The translations under genes were made by a program, and so were the position numbers. From positions 17,010-81,009 of the forward strand of contig JBEKAA010000022.1 in the NCBI GenBank assembly GCA_050018455.1: a DNA stretch of 64,000 bases. The letters run 5' to 3'. The notes below the pieces were generated by a model. The model was given only the letters and a program-made list of their open reading frames with translations. It was not told where the DNA came from and searched no databases. Shown here piece after piece: positions 1-7,716 of the stretch. This stretch comes from RBG-13-68-16 sp050018455. Lineage in GTDB: Bacteria > Acidobacteriota > Thermoanaerobaculia > Thermoanaerobaculales > Thermoanaerobaculaceae. Each line of letters opens with the position of its first letter. Position 1 is the stretch's first letter.

Positions 1-779
1 GCCATCTCGCCGAAGACCTCGCCCCGTCCGAGGGTGGCCAGAACGCCCTCGCCCCGACCGGAGACCCGCCTGGAGATCCGGACGCTCCCCTCGACAACGA
101 TGTAAAGGCAGTCGCCGGGCGCGCCCTCGAGGAACAGGGTTTCCTCGGCATCGAAGCTTCGTGCGCGGAGTGTCGTGGCGACCAGCCGCAGCTCTGCGGC
201 GGAGAGACCGGTTTCCGCGAAGAGGTCGAGCTTGGCGCGCGGCTTCATGTCCACCGACCGTCCGTCCACGGGACCGGACGGCTCACTTTCGCCCGGCGAC
301 GGCGACATCAGTTCGCCGAGGAACAGGTTGGCCTGCCGGATCTTCGCGGCGAGGGAGTGCCAGAAGGTCCGCATCAGCGAGGCCCCGAGCTCGTGATCCG
401 AAGCGATCACCCGGCGCACCGCGGCGCCGTTGAAGCGCAGCAGCGCCGCGCTGACGACCGCGATCGTCGTGGTGTCCCGGGGGTTCGAGTCGAGGAAGGA
501 GACTTCGCCGAAGATCTGCCCCACGCGGATGCGTGTCGCCGGCTGGCGGCCGGTCGCGGTGCTCCTCTGGCCTTCCACGGTGCCCGCGAGCACCACGAAG
601 AAGTCGTCGCCCGTGCTGCCCTGGTCGTAGATGATCTGCCCGGCCTCGACGATCTGGTCCCGTGCGAGCAAGCAGAGCTTCGCCAGCTTGGCATCGGACA
701 CCTGCTGGAAGATGCGGAAAGCCCGCAGATCCGCGAATGCGTTGGGCGCGCGAGATGGTTCCGGCTCGAAAGGGCTCAT
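1..779 (-). CDS. Tandem cyclic nucleotide-binding domain protein (3' end beyond the window)
   Basis: The window cuts off the C-terminus; 259 residues are visible. Two cNMP-binding (Crp/Fnr effector) beta-barrel domains can be read, about residues 20-135 and from about 180 to the edge. Each has the phosphate-binding-cassette pattern: FGEVSFLDSNPRDTT in the first, and the beginning of a second cassette (RGEVFGEMA) at the edge. A short acidic/proline linker separates them. No helix-turn-helix is visible in the part present, so it could be a stand-alone sensor or carry an output domain beyond the edge. The start ATG gives MSPFEPEP; the Shine-Dalgarno is weak. The family binds cAMP/cGMP or uses the fold as a scaffold; the ligand here is unknown. 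Confidence 0.8.
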   Translation of the reverse strand, partial: MSPFEPEPSRAPNAFADLRAFRIFQQVSDAKLAKLCLLARDQIVEAGQIIYDQGSTGDDFFVVLAGTVEGQRSTATGRQPATRIRVGQIFGEVSFLDSNPRDTTTIAVVSAALLRFNGAAVRRVIASDHELGASLMRTFWHSLAAKIRQANLFLGELMSPSPGESEPSGPVDGRSVDMKPRAKLDLFAETGLSAAELRLVATTLRARSFDAEETLFLEGAPGDCLYIVVEGSVRISRRVSGRGEGVLATLGRGEVFGEM

Positions 780-884
780 TCCCAGGTTCCCGCCCCGCTC
801 CGCTCGGCCCGCGGCCGGGCAGACCGGGTTCTCGAATGATCTCAACTCTATCGCATGGAGGCGGGATTTGCGACACAGCGCTGA

Positions 885-1130
885 TGGTTCGAAGGTTCGT
901 ACGGTTAGTGAGGAGCGTTCACAGTTTCGGAGGTTCGACAAGGCTCGGTGGAAGGTCAAACGGAAAAGGTGAAAGGTCAAAGGGAAGACGGGAAGCAGAT
1001 GCAGCAGGCGGCAACGACATTTCTCTGTTCTTGATGTCTCGTCGTCCCCTTGACGTTTTCCCTTTCACGTTTGACCTTGTGGGCATTCCCCGGAAACCTG
1101 CGAACGCTCGGACGTGCGAACTTGGAGACA
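885..1130. repeat. Nested inverted-repeat array between genes
   Basis: GTTCGAAGG-type octads are followed by AAAGGTC/AAACGGA heptads (purine arm, about 951-985). After a unique loop come the complementary arms CCCTTTGACC (about 1050-1078) and GAAC/TTCGNAC units (about 1095-1125). The module order is B-C-loop-C'-B'. This array fills most of the gap upstream of murI. A TAGAAT hexamer at 1159-1164 could be the -10 element for murI. Confidence 0.75.
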
Positions 1131-1205
1131 GTCTTCCGTTCCTCCAGCGCATCCGGGCTAGAATCCACCGGACCCCGGTGGTCTGGGCGGGAGGGGTGAG
1201 GCGGC

Positions 1206-2060
1206 GTGATGGAATCGGCTGACGTGAGGGCTTCGGTCGGGGTGTTCGACTCCGGCGTCGGCGGGCTGTCGGTGCTGCGAGCGATCCGCCGCGAGGTGCC
1301 GGGCGTCCGGTCCCTCTACGTCGCCGACCAGGCGCACGTGCCGTACGGACCGCGCCCGCTTGCCGAGGTGCGAGCCTTCTCGGAGGAGATCGCCAGGTAC
1401 CTGCTCGCCCGCGGCGCGCGCCTGATCGTCGTGGCGTGCAACGCCGCGTCGGCGGGCGCGCTGCACCACCTCCGCGAGGTCTTCCCGGAGACCCCGTTCG
1501 TCGGCATGGAGCCGGCGGTGAAGCCGGCCGCGGAGAATACCCGCACCGGCAAGGTCGGCGTGCTGGCCACGCCGGCCACGTTTCAGGGCGACCTGTTCGC
1601 GTCGGTCGTCGAGCGTTTCGCGAACGGGGTGGAGCTGTTCACGCACACCTGCCCGGGGCTCGTGGCGGAGATCGAGACGGGGAGCCTGGAAGGACCCGGG
1701 ACACGCGCGATCCTTGAAAGCGCGCTCCGCCCGATGCTCGCGGAGGGAATCGACACTGTCGTGCTCGGTTGCACGCACTACCCGTTCGTGATCCCGCTGA
1801 TTCAGCGGATCGTGGGGCCTGACGTGCGGGTCATCGACCCTGCTCCGGCCGTCGCCCGTCAGGTCGGCCGCGTGCTCGCGCGGGTCGCACCGGACGCCGT
1901 CGTGGCGGCCCCCGTCGGCGGCGGAGCGTCGGTCCGTCCGGTCACGAGCGGCGACCCCGGACGCCTCTCCGCGCTCCTGCCGCTGCTGCTCGGCGAGAGC
2001 TGGCCGTCGCACCGCGTGCGCTGGACCGCCGAGGGCACGCTGGTGGACGCCCCGGCCTGA
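1206..2060 (+). CDS. murI: Glutamate racemase
   Basis: Interconverts L- and D-glutamate in the cytoplasm, supplying D-Glu for peptidoglycan. The 284-residue protein has the family's N-terminal GVFDSGVGGLSVL motif, the first catalytic cysteine in VVACNAAS and the second in LGCTHYPF, the signatures of cofactor-independent Asp/Glu racemases. The start is GTG, with an ATG directly after it, and GGGAGGGG lies about 10 nt upstream. Family length is usual (about 260-285 residues). It stands alone between two repeat arrays. Confidence 0.95.
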   Translation: MMESADVRASVGVFDSGVGGLSVLRAIRREVPGVRSLYVADQAHVPYGPRPLAEVRAFSEEIARYLLARGARLIVVACNAASAGALHHLREVFPETPFVGMEPAVKPAAENTRTGKVGVLATPATFQGDLFASVVERFANGVELFTHTCPGLVAEIETGSLEGPGTRAILESALRPMLAEGIDTVVLGCTHYPFVIPLIQRIVGPDVRVIDPAPAVARQVGRVLARVAPDAVVAAPVGGGASVRPVTSGDPGRLSALLPLLLGESWPSHRVRWTAEGTLVDAPA

Positions 2061-2083
2061 CGGATCGTTCGCGGGTTTGCATG

Positions 2084-2218
2084 AATGGCTGAAAGGTCAA
2101 ACGGTAAAGGTCAAAGGGAAGACGGGAAGTGCGCGTGGCGAGCGGCCACCGCCGTCGTTGTCTCGTCGTCCCTTTGGCTTCTTCCCTTTCACGTTTGACG
2201 CTTTACGTTTCTGCCTCT
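2084..2218. repeat. Inverted heptad array
   Basis: The purine arm consists of AAAGGTC/AAACGGT heptads at about 2092-2128. After a loop the pyrimidine arm has CCCTTTGG and TTCACGTTTGACG units (about 2168-2215). It is the same module (C) as in the other arrays, here without the GTTCGAAG or CAGAGG layers. Confidence 0.7.
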
Positions 2219-2268
2219 CCCTCTGCCCGGCTGCACTGTCGTATCCTGTCGCGTGGGGGGAGATCGCG

Positions 2269-2712
2269 ATGGCTGATGCCGCGCCACCATGCGTCTTTTG
2301 CGAAATCGTGGCCGGGAGGGCACCCGCGTACCGTGTATTCGAGAGCGAACGCTCCTTGGTGATCCTCGACATCCAGCCGTTCTCGCGCGGACATTGCCTG
2401 GTGCTCTCCAAGCGACACGCCCAGTTCTGGCACGAGCTGGAACCGGAGGAGAACGCGAGCCTATTCAGCGCAGCCCAGATCGTAGCCGACCGGATGATGC
2501 GGCGGCTGAAGCCCGACTTCGTGTGCATGTACGCACGGGGCCGTCGAATCGCGCACACCCACGTCTTCCTCGTGCCGAGCTTCGGTGGCGATGTCCTCGA
2601 CCGTTTCTTCAACGCCCTCGAGGGTTTCCAGGAGTCACCGGACCGGCTCGCGGTGCTCAAGCAGCGCGAGGCGATGGAAGAGGTTGCCCGTCAACTACGG
2701 GATCAGCTCTGA
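2269..2712 (+). CDS. HIT-family nucleotide-binding protein
   Basis: HIT proteins bind nucleotides and hydrolyse or transfer nucleoside phosphates through a His-x-His-x-His-xx motif. The 147-residue protein begins MADAAPPCVFCEIVAG, a typical HIT N-terminus, and has DIQPFSRGHCLVLSK in the middle. The motif reads AHTHVFLVP: two histidines of the triad are visible and the third position is Phe. The start ATG has GGGGGGAGA before it. Substrate unknown. The missing third histidine may change activity. Confidence 0.85.
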   Translation: MADAAPPCVFCEIVAGRAPAYRVFESERSLVILDIQPFSRGHCLVLSKRHAQFWHELEPEENASLFSAAQIVADRMMRRLKPDFVCMYARGRRIAHTHVFLVPSFGGDVLDRFFNALEGFQESPDRLAVLKQREAMEEVARQLRDQL

Positions 2713-2916
2713 CCGGTCATTTCCCGCAGCCACAGGACAGTTCGTACCCGGCACGCCCCGGGCGACCTGGTCGGGAAGCGCGATCACGCGCCCTGCCGTG
2801 GGCCCGCGGGGCTTGCCAGAGTCTCGATCTCCAGTTACGATCGTGTCCGGAGATGGCGTTCTCCGGTGAACTGCCCCACGGGCTGATGACGCCTACACAA
2901 CTCGGGAGGTGTCATC

Positions 2917-4080
2917 GTGGAACAGCTTTGGGGCAACGCGGTTGTCTGGCTCGGGCTGGCGCTCCTCGCCAGCCTGATCTCGTGGCGGATCGGCATCTCG
3001 GTCGCGCTGGTGGAGTTGTTGGTCGGGATCACCGCGGGTAATTCCTTTCATCTCGAGATCACTCCCTGGGTCAACTTCCTCGCGAGCCTCGGCGCGCTCG
3101 TACTGACGTTCCTGGCCGGCGCGGAGCTGGAAAGCTCGGTCATCAGGAAGTTCTGGAAGGCGAGTTTGGCGCTGGGCGCCGTCAGCTTCGCCGTGCCGTT
3201 TGCGCTCGCCTGGGTGTTGGCACAGGTCGTGTTCGGGTGGGGGCTGCGAGCCGCACAGATCGCCGGCCTCGCCATGTCCACGACCTCGGTGGCGGTGGTC
3301 TACGCCGTGATGGTCGAGACCGGCCTCAACGAGACGCCGCTCGGAAAACTCATCCTGGCGGCGTGCTTCGTCACCGACCTCGGCACCGTGATTGCGCTTG
3401 GACTGTTGTTCACCAACTTCGGCGCGACGTTCTGGATCTTCGTCGCTGCAACCGCCATCGCGATGGTGATCCTGCCGAGAATCACTCCGGTCATTCTTCG
3501 CAAGCTCAACGCCCATTCCAGCGAGCCCGAGGTGCGCTACCTGCTGCTCATACTCGCGGGGCTCGCGCTTCTCGCGGTGCGCGGCGGGAGCAAAGGGGTG
3601 TTGCCCGCCTACCTGGTGGGCATGGTCCTCGCCGACGCGTTTCTCGGCAACCGCGAGTTGATCAAGCGGATGAGGGCGACCACCTTTGCCCTGCTGACGC
3701 CCTTCTACTTCCTCAAGGCCGGGAGCCTGGTGTCGCTGCGCGCCGTGCTCACGAGCCTCGGTCTGGTGGCCGCCTTCTTCGCGGTGAAAACCGGTGCGAA
3801 GTTCCTCGGCCTCGTGCCGGTCGGGCGCGTCCTCGGCTTCACGCGGCGCGTCAACCTCTACTCGACGATGATGATGAGCACCGGCCTCACGTTCGGGACC
3901 ATCGCGGCTCTGTATGGCCTCAACAACGGGGTCATCACCAAGGAGCAATACTCTGTACTGGTGGTTGTCGTGATCCTCACTGCGATCGTGCCTACCCTGG
4001 TGGCGCAGTCGTTCTTCGTGCCACATGCGCAGGAGATGGAAAACCCGTTTGGCCGCAAGAGGGGAGCAAGCCATGTATAG
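2917..4080 (+). CDS. CPA2-type cation:proton antiporter (membrane)
   Basis: 387 residues with about 12 hydrophobic segments and a Na+/H+ exchanger fold. Acidic residues lie within membrane segments (ACFVTDLGT near residue 150; LAGAELE near 70), as expected for ion-coupled exchange. It has no C-terminal RCK/TrkA domain, unlike KefB/C. The start is GTG with GGGAGGTG six nt upstream. The stop overlaps the start of a UspA-family gene, so the two are translationally coupled. The same pairing of antiporters with UspA regulators is known in many bacteria. The transported ion (Na+ or K+) cannot be read from sequence. Confidence 0.88.
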   Translation: MEQLWGNAVVWLGLALLASLISWRIGISVALVELLVGITAGNSFHLEITPWVNFLASLGALVLTFLAGAELESSVIRKFWKASLALGAVSFAVPFALAWVLAQVVFGWGLRAAQIAGLAMSTTSVAVVYAVMVETGLNETPLGKLILAACFVTDLGTVIALGLLFTNFGATFWIFVAATAIAMVILPRITPVILRKLNAHSSEPEVRYLLLILAGLALLAVRGGSKGVLPAYLVGMVLADAFLGNRELIKRMRATTFALLTPFYFLKAGSLVSLRAVLTSLGLVAAFFAVKTGAKFLGLVPVGRVLGFTRRVNLYSTMMMSTGLTFGTIAALYGLNNGVITKEQYSVLVVVVILTAIVPTLVAQSFFVPHAQEMENPFGRKRGASHV

Positions 4081-4510
4081 CAAGATCGTGCTGGCGTACG
4101 ACGGATCGGAGGGGGCCAAGCTGGCACTCGAGCGCACCGCCAGGCTCGCGGGCGGCGCACAGGTGCTGGTCTTGGCGGTGGGCCGCATCCCCGAGTACGC
4201 GGAGACCGTCAGCGAGGTCGAGGAAGCGAAGGAACAGGCGGGACGCCACTACCAGTCAGCACTGGAGGAGGCAATCGCCACGCTGCGCGAGGCGGGCGTT
4301 TCCGCCGAGGCGCACCTCGACTACGGCAAGGTCGGCGACACCATCGTCCGTCACGCCGAGGAGATCGGGGCCGACCTCATCATCGTCGGCACCAATCCCC
4401 ACACCGCCCTCAAGCGGCGCGTCCTTGGCGCCTCCGCGGACAAGGTCGTCGACCATGCGCACTGTTCCGTGCTAGTCGTTCGCGCTTCGCAGGCGCCGCC
4501 GGCTTCCTAG
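4073..4510 (+). CDS. Universal stress protein (UspA family)
   Basis: The 145-residue single-domain UspA protein begins MYSKIVLAYDGSEGA, the family's N-terminal strand and turn. The C-terminal ATP-loop region reads VGTNPHTALKRRVLGAS; the usual G-x2-G spacing is altered (Pro at the second Gly), although the distal G-A-S is kept, so nucleotide binding is uncertain. It overlaps the antiporter gene by 8 nt and probably modulates that transporter, which is an inference from the coupling. Confidence 0.9.
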   Translation: MYSKIVLAYDGSEGAKLALERTARLAGGAQVLVLAVGRIPEYAETVSEVEEAKEQAGRHYQSALEEAIATLREAGVSAEAHLDYGKVGDTIVRHAEEIGADLIIVGTNPHTALKRRVLGASADKVVDHAHCSVLVVRASQAPPAS

Positions 4511-4559
4511 CCGGGGAATCAGGCCTGGGACGTTCAATGCGGGAGAAAGGCGGTCCAGA

Positions 4560-4886
4560 ATGGAGAAAACAATGCGCTGGTACCACTACGTCGCGTACTT
4601 CTTCGGAGGGGCCTTCCTGGCGAACACGCTGCCCCATCTCGGTAATGGGATCTCGGGGCACTCCTTCCAGAGTCCCTTCGCGTCACCGCCCGGGGTAGGT
4701 CTATCCTCCTCGACGGTCAACGTCCTGTGGGGCCTCTTCAACCTTGCCGTCGGCTACCTGCTCGTCTGTCGCGTCGGTAGCTTCGAACTGCGCAAGACCC
4801 GGCACGTGCTCGCCCTCGCGGCGGGCATCCTGATCATGTCGGTCATGCTTGCCCGCGGATTTGGCCGGTTCCACGGAGGACTGTGA
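4560..4886 (+). CDS. Small membrane protein of unknown function
   Basis: 108 residues with three hydrophobic stretches (about 10-22, 50-68, 82-100), a His/Gly-rich loop and a C-terminal RFHGGL. GGGAGAAAGGCGG precedes the ATG; a second in-frame ATG lies four codons on. It follows the antiporter/UspA pair on the same strand 49 nt downstream and may be the last gene of that operon. I do not recognise a named family. Confidence 0.6.
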   Translation: MEKTMRWYHYVAYFFGGAFLANTLPHLGNGISGHSFQSPFASPPGVGLSSSTVNVLWGLFNLAVGYLLVCRVGSFELRKTRHVLALAAGILIMSVMLARGFGRFHGGL

Positions 4887-4889
4887 GCT

Positions 4890-4909
4890 TGCCTTCGCAC
4901 GCGAAGGCA
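4890..4909 (+). terminator. Hairpin just after the small membrane protein gene
   Basis: Perfect 8-bp stem TGCCTTCG/CGAAGGCA around a CACG loop, 4 nt after the stop codon. There is no T-run after it, so it may act as a weak or factor-assisted terminator or as an mRNA 3'-end stabiliser. Confidence 0.45.
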
Positions 4910-5012
4910 CGATCAATCGTCCCCCAGTCAATCAGCTGACAGGCGAGTCGATTGGCGACTGGGTCGTGGTTGTGGATCCGGAACACGCCGGGGGCGACCG
5001 CGACACTTGTCA

Positions 5013-5129
5013 TACCAATTTGCCATCGAACATGTCATTCCGAGGAGCGGAGCGACGAGGAATCTGGGTGGGGGAAAGCCTGGATCTACCAGCCCCCTCC
5101 CAGATCCCTCGCTGCGCTCGGGATGACAC
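5013..5129. repeat. Palindromic interspersed element, copy 1
   Basis: It starts TACCAATTTGCCATCGAAC and contains an imperfect palindrome with arms CCGAGGAGCGGAGCGACGAGG and CCTCGCTGCGCTCGGG. Compared with the copy at 9543 it lacks a 24-nt segment in the right arm and the right terminal repeat. No gene inside: the frames through it encode only the repeat. Confidence 0.8.
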
Positions 5130-5134
5130 CGCTC

Positions 5135-5252
5135 GTCGTTCCTTTGGCGGTTTCCCTTTTCACCTTTGACCTTTCCCGCTTTTCCTGTTGAACCTTTGAA
5201 CATTCGAACCTTCGAACAGTCTCCAGCTCCTCTGCCCCTCCGCTCCTCTGCT
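5135..5252. repeat. Right half of a nested array
   Basis: Only pyrimidine-side modules are present, in the order CCTTTGACC heptads (5147-5180), GAACCTTCGAAC octads (5185-5218) and CTCCTCTGCCCCTCCG units (5222-5250). The left arms that accompany these modules elsewhere are absent. Copy 1 of the interspersed palindrome sits where they would be, which suggests replacement or deletion of the left half. Confidence 0.65.
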
Positions 5253-5322
5253 CATGGTTGACCTTCGAATTTTCGAACGCCACATGCGGGCGCCACAGCG
5301 CGAGTCCAGGTACACTTGCGCG

Positions 5323-5757
5323 ATGAGCAGGGTGTCCTGGGACCGCTACTTCATGAACCTGGCCGTCGAGGCCGCGACGCGCTCGACGTGTCCCAGAAAG
5401 AGCGTCGGGGCCATCGTCGTGCGGGACAAGGCCATCCTCGCGACCGGGTACAACGGGTCGATCCGGGGGCTGGAGCACTGCACCGAGATCGGCTGTCTCA
5501 TGGACGGCGGCCACTGCGTCCGCACGGTCCACGCCGAGGCCAACGCGATCCTGCAGGCGGCGCGCCACGGCGTGAGCATCGACAAGGCGCACATCTACGT
5601 CACGGCGTCGCCGTGCTGGGACTGCTTCAAGCTCATCGCCAACGCGGGGATCGCCCGCGTGCTGTACGGCGAGTTCTACCGCGACGAGCGCATCCGGGAA
5701 TTCGCCGACGAGGCGGGGATCGAGCTTGTACACCTGGGTCTGGAGGCAGAGCAATGA
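5323..5757 (+). CDS. dCMP deaminase (ComEB-like)
   Basis: Zinc-dependent deamination of dCMP to dUMP for thymidylate synthesis. The 144-residue protein carries the zinc/proton-shuttle motif TVHAEANAI and the downstream PCWDC pair of zinc ligands, plus an extra CTEIGC/HC cluster typical of dCMP deaminases that bind a second zinc. There is no Shine-Dalgarno: TACACT ends 6 nt before the ATG, so the mRNA may be leaderless. Its stop overlaps the start of pfkA. Confidence 0.9.
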   Translation: MSRVSWDRYFMNLAVEAATRSTCPRKSVGAIVVRDKAILATGYNGSIRGLEHCTEIGCLMDGGHCVRTVHAEANAILQAARHGVSIDKAHIYVTASPCWDCFKLIANAGIARVLYGEFYRDERIREFADEAGIELVHLGLEAEQ

Positions 5758-6881
5758 GTTCCGTCCGACGTGTCGGGGTCCTGACAGGCGGGGGCGACGC
5801 CCCGGGACTGAACGCGGTCATCCGCGCCGTGGTGCGTTCGTGCAAGGTCGCCCACAACGTGAGCGTGATGGGCATCTCGGAGGGGTTCATCGGATTGGTC
5901 GAGATGAAGGCCCGCGATCTGACCCTCGCGGACGCGTCCGGCCTGCTCGTGCGGGGCGGGACGATCCTGGGGACGACCAACCGCGGAAACCCTTTCCACT
6001 ACGCGTACCGGCGCCCGGACGGGGTCGAGGAGCTGGTGGACGCCTCAGGCGCCGCCAAGAAGAACGTCGAGAAGCTCGGCCTCGACTGCCTGATCGTGAT
6101 CGGGGGCGACGGCTCGCTCTCGATCGGCGAGAGGTTCTGGCGGGAGCTCGGCATCCCGGTCGTGGGCGTGCCGAAGACCATCGACAACGACCTCTCCGCG
6201 ACGGATTTCACGTTCGGCTTCGCGACGGCGCTCGAGTCGGCCACCTGGGCGCTCGACTGTCTTCACACCACCGCCGAGAGCCACCACCGCGTCATGCTGC
6301 TCGAGGTGATGGGCCGCCAAGCAGGGTGGATAGCCCTCCACGCCGGACTCGCCGGCGGGGGCGACGTGGTGCTGATCCCGGAAATCCCGTTCAAGTTCGA
6401 GCCGCTCATCGCCAAGTTTCGCGCCCGCGAGCGGCGCGGGCGGCCGTTCTCGCTCGTGGTTGTCGCGGAGGGCGCGGCCCCGGAGGGTGGCGCCCAGGTA
6501 TTCGTCGGCGAGGATTCCGTGACCGGTTGGAAGCGCCTTGGCGGGATCTCATACCAGATCGCCCGCGAGATAGAAACCCGCGGAGGGTACGAGGTGCGCG
6601 CCACGGTGCTCGGTCACATCCAGCGCGGCGGCACCCCGGTGCCGTCGGACCGGATCCTCGCCACCCGCTTCGGCGTCGAGGCGGCGCGGCTCGCCGTGAG
6701 CGGCCAGTTCGGGCAGATGGTCGCGTTGCGGGGGGACGAGATCGTGGCGGTCCCGCTCGCGGACGCGATCGGCCACCTCAAGCGGGTGGACCCGAACTCC
6801 CAGATCGTTCAAATCGCGCGCTCGGTCGGCATCGTCTTCGGCGACGAGGATCCGAGCGACGTCGATCGCTCCGAGGGCTGA
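5754..6881 (+). CDS. pfkA: 6-phosphofructokinase
   Basis: Phosphorylates fructose 6-phosphate in glycolysis. 375 residues with N-terminal GVLTGGGDAPGLNA, the phosphoryl-donor site IGGDGS, the catalytic PKTIDNDL and the substrate-binding MEVMGRQAGW-type segment. GGDG is the ATP-type glycine, while the Lys of PKTIDND is the residue seen in pyrophosphate-dependent and some actinobacterial enzymes, so the donor (ATP or PPi) is not certain. It overlaps the deaminase stop by 3 nt and is followed 8 nt later by trmB: a three-gene operon. Confidence 0.93.
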   Translation: MSSVRRVGVLTGGGDAPGLNAVIRAVVRSCKVAHNVSVMGISEGFIGLVEMKARDLTLADASGLLVRGGTILGTTNRGNPFHYAYRRPDGVEELVDASGAAKKNVEKLGLDCLIVIGGDGSLSIGERFWRELGIPVVGVPKTIDNDLSATDFTFGFATALESATWALDCLHTTAESHHRVMLLEVMGRQAGWIALHAGLAGGGDVVLIPEIPFKFEPLIAKFRARERRGRPFSLVVVAEGAAPEGGAQVFVGEDSVTGWKRLGGISYQIAREIETRGGYEVRATVLGHIQRGGTPVPSDRILATRFGVEAARLAVSGQFGQMVALRGDEIVAVPLADAIGHLKRVDPNSQIVQIARSVGIVFGDEDPSDVDRSEG

Positions 6882-6889
6882 GCCGACAC

Positions 6890-7483
6890 GTGGACATCGG
6901 GGCGGCGGTGCTGGAGCTCGGCAGCGTGGATCTGCCCTTCGATGCGAGGCAGGTCTTCGGCGGCCTGCGACCGATCGAGGTCGAGCTCGGCGTCGGCAAG
7001 GGTCGGTTCCTGCTCGAGTGGGCCGCCATGCACCCGGAGGTTGGCCTCATCGGTGTCGAGCGTGCCCGCAAGTACCTGGAGTTCGCCGCGCTGCGCGCCG
7101 CGCGCGGCGGGCTCGGTAACGTGCGGCTCGTGCACACGACCGCCGAGGACCTGCTCTTCCGGTGCCTTGCCCCCGGCACCGTGGCCGCGGCGCACGTCTA
7201 CTTCCCGGACCCCTGGCCGAAGAGGCGGCACCGGAAGAGGCGCTTCTTTCGCCCCGAGAACGTCGCGCGGCTGGCGGAAGTCCTCGAGCCGGGAGGGCTT
7301 CTGCGGATCAAGACCGACCACAGCGGGTACGCGGCGGTCATCGCGGACGTGGTCGCGGGCGAACGCCGCCTCGCCCCGGTGACGGCGGACGAGGCGTTCG
7401 GGGAGATTCCTGCGACCCACTTCGAGATCAAGTACGCTCGGGAGGCCCGCCCGGTGCACCGCCTCGCGTATCGGAGAATCTAG
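6890..7483 (+). CDS. trmB: tRNA (guanine-N7-)-methyltransferase
   Basis: Methylates G46 of the tRNA variable loop using SAM. The 197-residue protein shows the SAM-binding VELGVGKGRFL, the acidic loop GVERARKY, and the TrmB signature DPWPKRRHRKRR that contacts tRNA, with a C-terminal TDHSGYA. The likely start is GTG 8 nt after pfkA, giving VDIGAAVLELG. It is shorter than the E. coli enzyme at the N-terminus, as is common outside Proteobacteria. Confidence 0.93.
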   Translation: MDIGAAVLELGSVDLPFDARQVFGGLRPIEVELGVGKGRFLLEWAAMHPEVGLIGVERARKYLEFAALRAARGGLGNVRLVHTTAEDLLFRCLAPGTVAAAHVYFPDPWPKRRHRKRRFFRPENVARLAEVLEPGGLLRIKTDHSGYAAVIADVVAGERRLAPVTADEAFGEIPATHFEIKYAREARPVHRLAYRRI

Positions 7484-7497
7484 ACTGTGGGAGGTGC

Positions 7498-7692
7498 GAA
7501 GCGGTTGAGACGTTCGAAGGTTCGCACGTTCGAAAGTTCCTGCAAAAAGGTAAAGGGGAAAGGTCAAAGGTCAAAGGGAAGACGAAACAGCCGAGCTCCA
7601 ACGCCGTCGCGGTAGTGGTCGTCCCTTTTACCTTTTCCCTTTTGCGTTTAACCTCTTCCGTCTAGGTGGGGACCTTCGAACCTTCGAACCTG
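7498..7692. repeat. Nested inverted-repeat array (B-C-loop-C'-B')
   Basis: GACGTTCGAAGGTTCGCACG octads are followed by AAAGGTC heptads (7549-7583), a unique loop, then CCCTTTTACCTTTTCC heptads (7623-7660) and GAACCTTCGAACC octads (7672-7692). The two outer arms and two inner arms are mutually complementary, so a long nested hairpin could form. Confidence 0.75.
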
Positions 7693-7716
7693 TGAACGGT
7701 GTCCCTGGGGGTGACG

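Noticed and set aside
5017..5200. Short frames such as MSFRGAERRGIW within the interspersed palindromes
   Set aside because: The same text appears at every copy of the repeat, so it comes from the repeat and not from a gene.
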